Shown here: positions 8,024-16,398 of the stretch, piece after piece
Layout of the letters: each line of letters starts with the position of its first letter
Position numbering within the stretch: position 1 is the stretch's first letter
NCBI GenBank assembly: GCA_024693025.1
Contig: JAILLS010000032.1
Coordinates: forward strand, 1-36,572
DNA: 36,572 nucleotides
Direction: 5' to 3'
From: Succinivibrio sp.
GTDB taxonomy: Bacteria; Pseudomonadota; Gammaproteobacteria; Enterobacterales; Succinivibrionaceae
Translations under genes and position numbers: made by a program
The notes under the pieces: generated by a model
Databases searched by the model: none
What the model saw: the letters and a program-made list of their open reading frames with translations, nothing else
Told to the model about the DNA's origin: nothing

Positions 8024-9295
8024 ATGGAAGAGATGGCAGAACAGCAGCTCACTAAGCTGGCAGCCTTGACCTATAAGGCCTCAGAGGAACTGCAGCTGTG
8101 GGATACGGAGCTTAAGAATACGGCTTTAAGCTGTATCGCAAGGTGCCTGCGTGAGCATAAAGCTGAGATTTTTTGCGTCAATCAGCAGGAGGTGGAGGAC
8201 GCCAGGCAGGCCGGTCTTGCCGAGGCCATGGTTGACAGATTAAAGCTTACTGACAGCCGCTTTGAGGAAATGGTCGGGGGCGTTGAACAGGTGGTAGCTC
8301 TGCCTGATCCTATCGGGAAAATCAGTGCCGGGCGCACGCTGCCTTCAGGACTTAAGCTTTACAAACAGAGCGTACCGCTTGGGGTGATAGGCGTCATTTA
8401 TGAGTCCCGTCCGAATGTGACCGTGGACATTGCCGCACTCTGTCTTAAATCCTCCAATGCCTGTCTATTGCGCTGCGGCAGGGAGTCCCTTAAGACCTCG
8501 GCTCTTATGCATCAGCTGATGCAGGAGGCCCTGCGCTCCTTAAAGCTCAATCCTCATGTGATTTCGCTTGTGGATAATCCTAATCGGGAGCTCGTGATGC
8601 ACATGCTCAGGCTCAGTCAGTATCTTGATGTGATTATTCCGCGCGGCGGTGTGACGCTGCAGAGGCTCTGTCAGGAGCACTCCACCATTCCCGTCATTAT
8701 CGGAGGCTTTGGGATCTCGCATCTGTTTGTCGATGACAGCGCCGATCTCAAGCGGGCGATCCCGCTCATTCTCAATGCCAAGGTGCAAAAGCCCTCAGCC
8801 TGCAATGCCTTAGATACGCTGCTTTTACACCGCGGCATCTGCCGCGCTCTGCTGCCTGAGCTGCTCGAGGCGCTCAAGGCACATCAGGTCAGGATTTACG
8901 CGCATGGTGAGCTGTATGCACAGTGCGCAGGCTACCCTTATCTTGAGCAGGGCGTGCCGGCAAATTTTGATGAGGAATTTTTATCCAAGGCGCTCAATCT
9001 TGCGCTCGTGGAAGATGTCAGAGAGGCAAGCGAGCATTTAAGAGCGCATCGGGCCAGCCATTCAGACGCGATTCTGACTGACTCGCGTGAGCATGCCGCC
9101 TATTTTATCCGGCGCGCAGGCTCAGCCTGTGTTTATGTGAATGCCTCTACCCGCTTTACTGACGGGGGACAGTTCGGTCTTGGCGCCGAGGTGGCAATTT
9201 CCACACAGAAACTGCACGCCCGCGGGCCGATGGCTCTTGAGGAGCTTACCACCTATCAGTATGTGGGAGAGGGTGATTATTTAATCCGTAACTAG
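8024..9295 (+). CDS. proA: Gamma-glutamyl phosphate reductase
   Basis: The second step of proline synthesis: NADPH-dependent reduction of gamma-glutamyl phosphate to glutamate semialdehyde. It is 423 residues from the ATG at 8024 (E. coli 417). Family motifs are VPLGVIGVIYESRPNVT, IPRGG, the catalytic cysteine in KPSACNALDTLL (C260 from this start) and the terminal YVNASTRFTDGGQFGLGAEV. An in-frame ATG at 8018 is only two bases from AGGA at 8014-8017, which is too close. The ATG at 8024 has six bases of spacing and is preferred. The ribosome binding site overlaps the proB stop codon, so the two genes are coupled. Confidence 0.95.
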   Translation: MEEMAEQQLTKLAALTYKASEELQLWDTELKNTALSCIARCLREHKAEIFCVNQQEVEDARQAGLAEAMVDRLKLTDSRFEEMVGGVEQVVALPDPIGKISAGRTLPSGLKLYKQSVPLGVIGVIYESRPNVTVDIAALCLKSSNACLLRCGRESLKTSALMHQLMQEALRSLKLNPHVISLVDNPNRELVMHMLRLSQYLDVIIPRGGVTLQRLCQEHSTIPVIIGGFGISHLFVDDSADLKRAIPLILNAKVQKPSACNALDTLLLHRGICRALLPELLEALKAHQVRIYAHGELYAQCAGYPYLEQGVPANFDEEFLSKALNLALVEDVREASEHLRAHRASHSDAILTDSREHAAYFIRRAGSACVYVNASTRFTDGGQFGLGAEVAISTQKLHARGPMALEELTTYQYVGEGDYLIRN

Positions 9296-9306
9296 GAAGG
9301 TGTAAT

Positions 9307-9651
9307 ATGCCGTTTGTTCAAGTCAAAGTAACCGGAAAACTTCAGAGCGCTCAGAAGGCTCAGCTGGCCGCCAGACTGACTGATGCGATAGGACAGGCCT
9401 TTTCAAAGCCTGCCGCCTATATCATGCTCAGCATTGAAGATCAGCAGGAACTGTATATGGCCGGCAAGCCTTTGGAGCAGGGGGCCTTTATTTCAGTGCG
9501 GCTGCTGGGCCAGGCGGTGCGCAGCGCCTGTGAGACGGCCACAGCAGAGTGCAGCCGCGTGCTTGAGGAGGAGCTTAACCTCAAGGGACGGGGAGTTTAT
9601 ATCTCCTTCCATCCGGTGGAGAACTGGGGGCAGGGCTCCTCGCTGTTCTAG
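9307..9651 (+). CDS. MIF-type tautomerase (macrophage migration inhibitory factor family)
   Basis: A 114-residue protein, the length of MIF (115). Pro2, which becomes the N-terminal catalytic base after methionine removal, is present, as is the MIF lysine (K34, in SKPAAYIM). The end (GVYISFHPVENWGQGSSLF) aligns with the MIF VYINYYDM...NVGWNNSTF tail. The active-site Tyr is kept; the following Asn of MIF is Ser here. MIF relatives tautomerise phenylpyruvate and dopachrome-like keto/enol substrates, but the physiological role in bacteria is mostly unknown. AGGAAGG sits 6 bases before the ATG, and the gene follows proA by 11 bases, so it is the last gene of the pro operon. It ends 5 bases from convergent modF. 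Confidence 0.82.
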   Translation: MPFVQVKVTGKLQSAQKAQLAARLTDAIGQAFSKPAAYIMLSIEDQQELYMAGKPLEQGAFISVRLLGQAVRSACETATAECSRVLEEELNLKGRGVYISFHPVENWGQGSSLF

Positions 9652-9656
9652 AGCGC

Positions 9657-11114
9657 CTATTTAAGCCGCTCCTGTACAATCCTGTACTGCTGACCTTCAC
9701 CGCTTGGGACAAAGCTCAGGCGGTGGGTGAAGCCTTCCGGCAGATCCTCTTTGTGATGTGAGACAAACAGCACGGAGGTCTGCCCATGCTGCATGATATA
9801 GCTGATAAAGGCCTTGACCAGGGTGCGGGCAAAACCGTCCAGACCCTGCAGCGGCTCATCGAGGATCAAAAGAGGCGGATTCTTCACCAGCGCACGGATG
9901 ATGAGCAGCAGGCGCTGCTGTCCGAAGGAGAGCGCCTTAAACGAGGTGGTCTCATCACTGATCTTGGCTAGCTTCAGCCATTCTCTGGCAATCGCAATTT
10001 CCTCATCTCCAGGCTGACTGTAGAGGCCTATGGAATCATAAAAGCCTGAGAGCACCACATTGATGACCGGTGCGCTGACCCGGTAGTCAAGATGCAGGCT
10101 GCCTGAGACCAGACCGAAATATTTCTTGATATCCCAGATGGACTCTCCGCTGCCGCGCCTGAAGCCGAACACGGTGACATCCTGGGTGTAGACCAGCGGA
10201 TTATCCCCGGTAATAAAGGAGATCAGGGTGGATTTGCCCGCCCCGTTAGGTCCCAGGATCTGCCAGTGCTCCCCTGGATTGATGGTCAGGTTGAGATCAT
10301 GGAAGATCTCCCGCTCATAGCTGAGGTTAAGATGGGAAAGTCTGACTAGGGGCCCCTCTTTGAGCGGCAGCAGGGCGCATTTGGCCGGAGGCTTGGGCAG
10401 CGTCAGATCAGGCAGGGTTTTAGTCAGCAGCAGGGCCTGGGCATCCGGATCGTGCAGGAGCATCTCGCGCGAGGAGATCTTGCCGAGGCTGCCTTTGGTG
10501 ATAAGCCCCATGGCGGTGACGGTACTGGGGATCTCCTCAGGACGGTTGACAATCAGCACAATCGGGGTGTGATAGTGCAGATGAATGCTGTCAAGCAGCT
10601 CCGAGAGACGGGCACGGGTTTTGACATCGAGCGCATCATAAGGGCAGTCGAGCACGAGCAGTTCAGGCCTTGAGCATAAGGCTCTGGCCAGGAGCACCTT
10701 GCGGCCTTCACCGCCTGAAAGCTGACGCAGCGGCTTGTGTATAAGCTCTTTTAACTGCATGCCCTCCAGCACTTCCTCAAGATAGTCAGGCGCGCAGTCA
10801 GCGAGCAGATCCTCAGGGGTCAGACCTAATTCCTCCTTGGCGGTAGTGGCATCGGAATTGCGCAGATTGTAGTCCTTCTCAAACAGCGCCATCTGCTCTT
10901 CAAAGGAGACGACCTGGGCTCTTATCTCCTGCGGAGCGGTGCCCTCAAGAAGCGGTACCTGTCCTGCGATGGCCTTGGCGAGCGAGGTTTTGCCGGAGCC
11001 GTTGCCTCCGATGAGCACCAGCAGATCGTCCCGCTTGAGCTCAAGCTCCGGGATGGTGACCTGATAGCGCTGATTAAGTAAAAAAGTGGCGTTTGACCAA
11101 ATATAGCTTGTCAT
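9657..11114 (-). CDS. modF: ModF-like tandem ABC ATPase
   Basis: A soluble protein with two ABC ATPase domains and no membrane segment, matching E. coli ModF (490 aa), whose role near molybdate uptake is unresolved. In the 485-aa product from the ATG at 11114, NBD1 has Walker A GGNGSGKT (36-43) and signature LSGGE (132-136). Its Walker B ends in D-C (156-157) where the catalytic Glu should be, and Asn190 stands at the H-loop. NBD2 is complete: GPNGAGKS (288-295), LSFGQQR (395-401), LDE (418-420), H-loop His453. WDIKK and HLDYRVS match ModF closely. The frame is open to an ATG at 11174, but AGGA upstream of 11114 and family length favour the shorter form. No modABC genes are nearby. Confidence 0.85.
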   Translation of the reverse strand: MTSYIWSNATFLLNQRYQVTIPELELKRDDLLVLIGGNGSGKTSLAKAIAGQVPLLEGTAPQEIRAQVVSFEEQMALFEKDYNLRNSDATTAKEELGLTPEDLLADCAPDYLEEVLEGMQLKELIHKPLRQLSGGEGRKVLLARALCSRPELLVLDCPYDALDVKTRARLSELLDSIHLHYHTPIVLIVNRPEEIPSTVTAMGLITKGSLGKISSREMLLHDPDAQALLLTKTLPDLTLPKPPAKCALLPLKEGPLVRLSHLNLSYEREIFHDLNLTINPGEHWQILGPNGAGKSTLISFITGDNPLVYTQDVTVFGFRRGSGESIWDIKKYFGLVSGSLHLDYRVSAPVINVVLSGFYDSIGLYSQPGDEEIAIAREWLKLAKISDETTSFKALSFGQQRLLLIIRALVKNPPLLILDEPLQGLDGFARTLVKAFISYIMQHGQTSVLFVSHHKEDLPEGFTHRLSFVPSGEGQQYRIVQERLK

Positions 11115-11330
11115 ATCTGAATCCTGTGTTCTAATTTTTGCAATATATTGTACTCTATATTGCTTAAAATGCATTATTTAACGCAGGCCAGGTGTAAAAT
11201 TGTTCAAATTTTTGCAAAGACACTGTGACAAATCATTCAATTTTGGGATCTTGCACATATAAAGTTCTAAAAAATAAAAATAAAATGCTAAGTAAGTTAT
11301 CGGATCTTTTAAGAATATGGAGGCTTCGGA

Positions 11331-12248
11331 ATGGCAGATAATCCAAAGATACTGGTTTTGCTCAAGCCGAGTGATCAGCAGCCCGCGCTGGCCCGTGTTG
11401 CTCAGTATGCCAGAATGGTTCCTGCAATTGAGGTGGTTGCCTGTCGGGTGATCAATGAGTTCACCTCGGCTGATAAGGAGCAGATCACAGCTCGGGTCAA
11501 GGGTGAATTTGAGACTCTTAAGCATGAGTACCCGTCCATTAAGAATTTCTCCTTAAAGCTCCTGTTTAACCGCAATGTGGCAGAAGCCTTCTGTGAAGAG
11601 GAACGGCAGGGTGACTATGATCTCGGCGTGATTTCCGCCAACCGGCGCAACACCATCAAGGATCTGTTCATCAGCACCATCGACAGCAGCATCATGCGCT
11701 CAACCGATGTGCCGCTTCTGGTGGTCAAGAACGTCAACACGGCTCAGACTTTAGGCAAGCCGATTCTGATCGCCATTGATTTCAGCGAGGCAGAACATCT
11801 GCATAAGCTTGATGAATATCTGATGAAATCGGCGGTCAAGTTTGCTGAAAACTACAATGGTGAGATTCATATCGTCAACTGTGTCTCGCCTCTCAATCGC
11901 GGTCTTATGTCAGGTGAAACCTCAGGCTCTAAGCTGCTTGGCTCAAGTTCTCTTGATCGGGCCGGCATTCACTACAAGGTGACCCTGGAATTTGCTGAAA
12001 AATTCGGCATCGGCGATGACTGCGTGCATGTGGTGGAAGGCCGCATTGATGAGGAGATCCCGCGTCTGTGCGAGCAGCTCAATGCCCGTATGGTCTGCAT
12101 GGGTACGACACCGCGCAGCAGCTTTTTCGGCTCCATCGATTCGATTGCTTCTGAGCTCGTGCTCGAGCAGATCCGCGGCGATGTGTATATTGTCTCCTCA
12201 GCGCATATTGAAAAGCTGGAGGGCAAGGAAGAGCAGAGCAGGGATTAG
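11331..12248 (+). CDS. Tandem universal stress protein domains (UspE-like)
   Basis: A 305-residue cytoplasmic protein with two Usp folds: ILVLLKPSDQQPALARVAQYA at the start, DLGVISAN and PLLVVKN closing domain 1, ILIAIDFSEAEH opening domain 2, and MVCMGTTPRSSFFGSIDS...IVSS at the end. The last loop only loosely follows the G-2x-G-9x-G(S/T) ATP-binding pattern, so nucleotide binding is uncertain. It differs clearly from the UspE at 1342-2274 and lacks its YDFSYE and FTPxDW motifs, so it is a separate paralog group. GGAGG lies 7 bases before the ATG. It is divergent from modF across 216 bases and ends at a bidirectional terminator. Confidence 0.8.
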   Translation: MADNPKILVLLKPSDQQPALARVAQYARMVPAIEVVACRVINEFTSADKEQITARVKGEFETLKHEYPSIKNFSLKLLFNRNVAEAFCEEERQGDYDLGVISANRRNTIKDLFISTIDSSIMRSTDVPLLVVKNVNTAQTLGKPILIAIDFSEAEHLHKLDEYLMKSAVKFAENYNGEIHIVNCVSPLNRGLMSGETSGSKLLGSSSLDRAGIHYKVTLEFAEKFGIGDDCVHVVEGRIDEEIPRLCEQLNARMVCMGTTPRSSFFGSIDSIASELVLEQIRGDVYIVSSAHIEKLEGKEEQSRD

Positions 12249-12268
12249 CGCTGCTCTCAAAAACAGCA

Positions 12269-12290
12269 AAGGCAGGTGTAAACCTGCCTT
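12269..12290. terminator. Bidirectional terminator between usp gene and ychF
   Basis: A 9-bp perfect stem (12269-12277 with 12282-12290) and a GTAA loop. The plus strand continues AATTTT; the minus strand continues TGCTGTTTTT. The flanking genes converge. Confidence 0.85.
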
Positions 12291-12310
12291 AATTTTCTAT
12301 GCCTCAGGCT

Positions 12311-13405
12311 TTAGACATTGAAGAGGAACTCGAAGAGATCGCCGTCCTTGACGATATAGTCCTTGCCTTCACTGCGCAGCTTGCCGGCTTCCTTAGCGCC
12401 TGCCTCACCATGATACTGAATAAAGTCCTCATAGGCGATGGTCTGCGCCCTGATGAAGCCGCGTTCAAAATCAGAATGGATTTTACCGGCAGCCTGCGGG
12501 GCTGTGGCACCGACCTTGACGGTCCAGGCTCTGACTTCCTTAGGACCTGCGGTAAAGAAGGTCTGCAGGCCCAGCAGCTTGTAGCCTGCTCTGATCACGC
12601 GGTTCAGTCCCGGCTCTTCCAGGCCGAGGCTTTCCATAAATTCAGCGCGGTCCGCCTCATCCATCACGGCAAGCTCCGATTCGATTTTAGCTGAGACCGG
12701 CACCACCACGGAGCCTTCCTGTTGGGCATGCTCTTCCACGGCCTTGAGGAAAGGATTATCGCTAAAGCCATCCTCGGCCACGTTGGCAATATACATGACA
12801 GGCTTTAAGGTCAGGAAATTGAAGGTGCGCAGGGCGACCCTGTCTGCCTCGGTCAGCTCAAGCTGGCGCAGCATCCTGCCAGCTTCAAGGCAGGGCTTGC
12901 ATTTTTCAAGAGCCACCACCTGAGCCAGCGCTTCCTTATCGCCGCCGGTGCGGGCGCGCTTTTCCAGGCGCTGCAGCGCTTTTTCACAGACCTCAAGATC
13001 GGCAAGCTCAAGCTCCGTATTGATGACCTCAATATCCGAGATCGGATCCACCTTGCCGCTGACATGGATGATATTGTCATCCTCAAAGCAGCGCACCACA
13101 TGGGCAATGGCATCGGTTTCGCGAATGTTCATCAGAAACTGATTGCCAAGGCCCTCACCCTTGGAGGCACCCTTGACGAGACCTGCAATATCCACAAATT
13201 CCATGGCGGCAGGGACGATCTTGGCCGGGTTGACAATGGCCGCGATGGCATCTAGGCGCTGATCCGGCACCGGAACAATGCCGGTATTCGGCTCAATGGT
13301 ACAGAACGGAAAGTTTTCTGCCGCAATGCTGGCTTTGGTCAAGGCATTGAAAAGGGTTGATTTGCCCACGTTAGGCAGACCGACAATGCCGCAATTAAAT
13401 CCCAT
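12311..13405 (-). CDS. ychF: Redox/translation-associated ATPase YchF (OLA1 family)
   Basis: A 364-residue P-loop NTPase of the Obg group (E. coli YchF 363). Visible are the P-loop GLPNVGKS (9-16), the G3 motif [17 protein letters not shown], and ANVAED in place of the GTPase NKxD, the change that makes this family prefer ATP. A C-terminal TGS-like domain contains the [11 protein letters not shown] motif. It binds ribosomes and affects stress responses; the exact role is unsettled. AGGAG lies 6 bases before the ATG and overlaps the end of pth; one base separates the pth stop from the ychF start. This pth-ychF pair is conserved in gammaproteobacteria. Confidence 0.96.
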   Translation of the reverse strand: MGFNCGIVGLPNVGKSTLFNALTKASIAAENFPFCTIEPNTGIVPVPDQRLDAIAAIVNPAKIVPAAMEFVDIAGLVKGASKGEGLGNQFLMNIRETDAIAHVVRCFEDDNIIHVSGKVDPISDIEVINTELELADLEVCEKALQRLEKRARTGGDKEALAQVVALEKCKPCLEAGRMLRQLELTEADRVALRTFNFLTLKPVMYIANVAEDGFSDNPFLKAVEEHAQQEGSVVVPVSAKIESELAVMDEADRAEFMESLGLEEPGLNRVIRAGYKLLGLQTFFTAGPKEVRAWTVKVGATAPQAAGKIHSDFERGFIRAQTIAYEDFIQYHGEAGAKEAGKLRSEGKDYIVKDGDLFEFLFNV

Positions 13406-13406
13406 G

Positions 13407-14009
13407 TTATGCTCCTTCTAATTTAAAACCGTTGATAAAGGAAGTGGCCTTAGGCAGGGTCGTGGTATAAAGCTGAGCGATCCCTTCTTTGGCGTGTTCA
13501 AGCGCTAAGGCTATAGCTTCCTGATCCTGTGCCTGCGGTCTGCCCAGCACCCAGCTGATGACATCATGACTGGGCGGCTTGCCGATCCCCAGGCGCAGCC
13601 TTAAAAAATTCTGATTGTTGGAGAGCTGTGACACAATGCTCTTAAGTCCATTATGACCAGCAAGTCCTCCGCCGAACTTGAGCTTAAGCTGACCTGGGGG
13701 CAGATCGAGATCGTCGTGCAGCACCAGAAGCTCTTCAGGTTTGAGCTTGAAGAAACTGCACACGGCTCCTACGGAGCGGCCTGATTCATTCATAAAGGTG
13801 GTGGGAAAGAGCAGACGCACTTCCTGTCCGCCCAGCGTTCCCCGTCCGAGCATGCCGAAAAAGCGGCCCTCGGGCTTGAGCTCAAGGTGCATGCTCTCAG
13901 AGAGCAGCCTGAGCAGATCTACGCCAAGGTTATGGCGGGTATGCTCATACTGTGCTCCTGGATTGCCTAAACCTACAATCAGCTTAGGCAGACTTGGTTT
14001 AACCTGCAT
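13407..14009 (-). CDS. pth: Peptidyl-tRNA hydrolase
   Basis: Releases peptides from prematurely dropped peptidyl-tRNA, recycling tRNA; cytoplasmic and essential in E. coli. It has 200 residues. Motifs are [17 protein letters not shown] with catalytic His26, [18 protein letters not shown] and [12 protein letters not shown], all intact. It sits between folK (13 bases upstream) and ychF (1 base downstream) and is probably transcribed from pcnB. Confidence 0.96.
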   Translation of the reverse strand: MQVKPSLPKLIVGLGNPGAQYEHTRHNLGVDLLRLLSESMHLELKPEGRFFGMLGRGTLGGQEVRLLFPTTFMNESGRSVGAVCSFFKLKPEELLVLHDDLDLPPGQLKLKFGGGLAGHNGLKSIVSQLSNNQNFLRLRLGIGKPPSHDVISWVLGRPQAQDQEAIALALEHAKEGIAQLYTTTLPKATSFINGFKLEGA

Positions 14010-14022
14010 GTTATAAACCTGT

Positions 14023-14517
14023 TTATAAAATCTTGATGATATTGGTGCGCAAGTGTTCGGGCAGCTCCTCTAAAAGCCTGCTGACCTTTTTATTGTAGCG
14101 GGGCATCACATAGTCAGGCGCGATTTCATTGAGCGGCACCAGTACGAAGTCCCGTTCATGCGTGTGCTCATGCGGCAGGGTAAGCTCCGGAGTCGCGCTG
14201 ACCACGTCAGCATAGGAGATGAGGTCAAGATCGAGCGTGCGCGGTCCGTTCTTGAACACGCGTACCCGTAAAAAGCGGTTTTCGGTCTCAAACATCCGCT
14301 TGAGCAGCTCCTCAGGCGAGAGGGTGGTCTCCACCTCACAGACGGCATTGATGAAATTGTCCTGATCAAGGTAGCCAGTCGGCCTGGTAGCGTACATCGA
14401 CGAGATGGCCGTGACCCTGATGGCAGGGTCGCGGGCCAGATCTTTGATGGCCTGTACGATCGTGGTAAAGCTGTGCCCGAGGTTTGACCCGAGCGCTATA
14501 TATGCAATATTAGCCAT
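14023..14517 (-). CDS. folK: HPPK, 6-hydroxymethyl-dihydropterin pyrophosphokinase
   Basis: Transfers pyrophosphate from ATP to hydroxymethyl-dihydropterin in folate synthesis. It has 164 residues (E. coli 159). IALGSNLG at the N-terminus, GYLDQDNFINAV, GPRTLDLDL and HERDFVLVPL are all seen. The loop before GPRT reads RVRVFKN: compared with E. coli RVRKAERW it is one residue shorter and lacks the tryptophan, a local divergence in a catalytic loop. The catalytic Asp pair of DLD is intact. Three bases separate its start from the pcnB stop, the same adjacency as in E. coli. Confidence 0.92.
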   Translation of the reverse strand: MANIAYIALGSNLGHSFTTIVQAIKDLARDPAIRVTAISSMYATRPTGYLDQDNFINAVCEVETTLSPEELLKRMFETENRFLRVRVFKNGPRTLDLDLISYADVVSATPELTLPHEHTHERDFVLVPLNEIAPDYVMPRYNKKVSRLLEELPEHLRTNIIKIL

Positions 14518-14520
14518 TGT

Positions 14521-15990
14521 TTAGGGATCCAGATGCATGGCGGCGCGCCAGGCGCGTGCCTTTTCAAGGCGATCTTTGCGGCTCTGTCCGCTGTCCTTGC
14601 CAAAAGACGCAGCGCTCTCTTTTGCAGGTGCTGACTCAGGCCCAGGGCTGCTCTCACGCTCCAGCTTCTTCTTGGAGGCCTGGGCGGCACTCTTGTCATA
14701 ATAAGGCTGCCAGTAGCGGATATATTCCTCAAGATAAGGCTCAAACTGCCCGCGCACCTTGAAGATGTCAAAGCCGCCGCGGAACAGAGATCTGCTGACG
14801 ATGAGCGAGGTGTGGCTTTCCGTGGTGTCAAGCAGCAGATATTGCAGCATCCACATGGAGCGGATGCTGCTTAGAATGGCCATCGGGATGGCGGTGATCT
14901 GCTGTTGCTGCTGCATCACATTGTTGAAGGCCTGCTGTCTTAGCTCCTGAGCTGCCACATCACTGACAAGACAGTCACTGAACTGCTCAAGATTGAAGAC
15001 CTCCTCCTGATATTTAAACCAGAGGATGACCGCATACAGGAAGTGCGGCATATTGCGCTTGTTCTGCGCATAGCGTGCATCCGAGCTCTTGAGAGCCGCT
15101 TCCACAAAGCTGTTGAAGGCCGGATTGTCAAAATAGGCCTCAAGGCCGGGGAAGAGAATTTCAAACAGACCATACTCCCTGAGAATATGATAGCTCTGCA
15201 GCCCATGCCCGGTTAAAAACAGCTTGTTGACCTCTTCATAGAGGCGGGCATTGGAGACCTGCCTCAGGTTGTCCGCCAGTTTCCTGATAGGCTCTGAGGT
15301 GCGCCTTGAGAGTTTAAAGCCTAATTTGGCGGCAAAGCGCAGCGCACGGATCATGCGCACGGGATCTTCGAGGTAGCGCACCTCAGGATCTCCGATGATA
15401 TCGATGACGCGTGCCTTAAGATCGGCAAAGCCGCCATGGAAATCGATGAGCTCAAAGGTCTTGATATCGTAATAGATGGCATTGATGGTGAAGTCACGGC
15501 GCTGGGCATCTTCTTCAAGGCTCTTGCCATAGACATTGTCACGCACCAGCATGCCTGAATCGTCGCTGACGCGCGTGCCGCTGCCGCGTCTTTCGGTCCC
15601 GTCCTGCATGCTTCTGAAGGTGGTCACCTCTATGATCTCATTGGCAAACACCACATGGACAATCTTAAACCGTCTGCCGATGATGCGCGAATTTCTGAAG
15701 ACCCGTCTGACCTGCTCAGGCGTGGCATTGGTGGATACGTCAAAATCCTTGGGTACCTTGTTGGTGAGCAGATCGCGGATGCAGCCGCCGACCAGATAGG
15801 CCTGAAAGCCGGCGTGACTGAGTCCCTCGAGGACTTTTAAGGCCTGACGGGAAAAATTCTTACGGGAGATGGGATGATCCTTGCGTGCCAGCACAAGCTT
15901 AGCTGAGCCATGCTTCCTGACCTGTTCCTTATTCTGGGCAAGCACATCCTCAAGCGATGGTTTAGGGGCTGTAATTTTGGTGTCCTTCAT
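14521..15990 (-). CDS. pcnB: Poly(A) polymerase I
   Basis: Adds 3' poly(A) tails to RNA and so promotes decay. It has 489 residues (E. coli 465). The nucleotidyltransferase core shows the YLVGGCIRDLL loop (65-75), catalytic DFDVST (82-87), and RRFKIVHV; EVTTFR follows. The RDFTINAIYYD and RMIRALRFAAKLGF motifs confirm the class II PAP/CCA family, and the long C-terminal part (residues ~250-489), ending in a charged tail, indicates PAP rather than CCA-adding enzyme. It is the first gene of pcnB-folK-pth-ychF, with its own extended -10 promoter. In E. coli its upstream neighbour is gluQ; here two large genes intervene. Confidence 0.94.
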   Translation of the reverse strand: MKDTKITAPKPSLEDVLAQNKEQVRKHGSAKLVLARKDHPISRKNFSRQALKVLEGLSHAGFQAYLVGGCIRDLLTNKVPKDFDVSTNATPEQVRRVFRNSRIIGRRFKIVHVVFANEIIEVTTFRSMQDGTERRGSGTRVSDDSGMLVRDNVYGKSLEEDAQRRDFTINAIYYDIKTFELIDFHGGFADLKARVIDIIGDPEVRYLEDPVRMIRALRFAAKLGFKLSRRTSEPIRKLADNLRQVSNARLYEEVNKLFLTGHGLQSYHILREYGLFEILFPGLEAYFDNPAFNSFVEAALKSSDARYAQNKRNMPHFLYAVILWFKYQEEVFNLEQFSDCLVSDVAAQELRQQAFNNVMQQQQQITAIPMAILSSIRSMWMLQYLLLDTTESHTSLIVSRSLFRGGFDIFKVRGQFEPYLEEYIRYWQPYYDKSAAQASKKKLERESSPGPESAPAKESAASFGKDSGQSRKDRLEKARAWRAAMHLDP

Positions 15991-16024
15991 TCTAGGCTAG
16001 TTAAAAAATTTATGTTAACTGTAC

Positions 16025-16033
16025 ATTATAGCA
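16025..16033 (-). promoter_or_regulatory. Extended -10 promoter of pcnB operon
   Basis: The minus strand reads TGC-TATAAT at 16025-16033. The expected start is near 16018, for a leader of ~28 bases. Confidence 0.6.
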
Positions 16034-16398
16034 GACATTGGTCCTCAAGCATAAATTAAAGCTGAGATGAGCTAACTATTCAGACTAAGTCCTGCAGGAT
16101 GTGAGCACATTAAGCTACTCAGTATTCTGAGCATGTCAGCGTGACCGTAAACAAGCGTCCGCGACCTAAGGCCTCACGTTACACACGCTAAGCTTGCCTG
16201 AGGCTTAACCTGCTGCAGCCTTGGCGGTAAGAGTGGAGGCAGGCTCGTTCATCAGGCAGTTTCACACTGTTCAGTCTAAGCTTTAATGTACAGCTCAGCG
16301 CTGCCTGATAAATTATGAGCGCTGAGGGAGCAGCCTGAGCTCAGAGTGAACTTAGGTGCTGCAGCCTCAGCGCTCGGTGCTGCTCTTATTCAGGCGAG
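16034..16398. other. Intergenic stretch with short inverted repeats, no gene seen
   Basis: About 365 bases between the 727-aa gene and pcnB. No open frame of note. The repeat CTCAGCGCT occurs at 16294-16302 and 16366-16374 and inverted (AGCGCTGAG) at 16318-16326, so the first and third can form a 9-bp hairpin with a 15-base loop. No T run follows on the minus strand, so it is not a standard terminator. Higher GC than the 727-aa gene next to it. It may hold remnants of older sequence. Confidence 0.5.

Noticed and set aside
11178-11525. 115-codon minus-strand frame
   Set aside because: Most of it is antisense to the usp coding region and the rest is the modF-usp intergenic spacer; no ribosome binding site or product.
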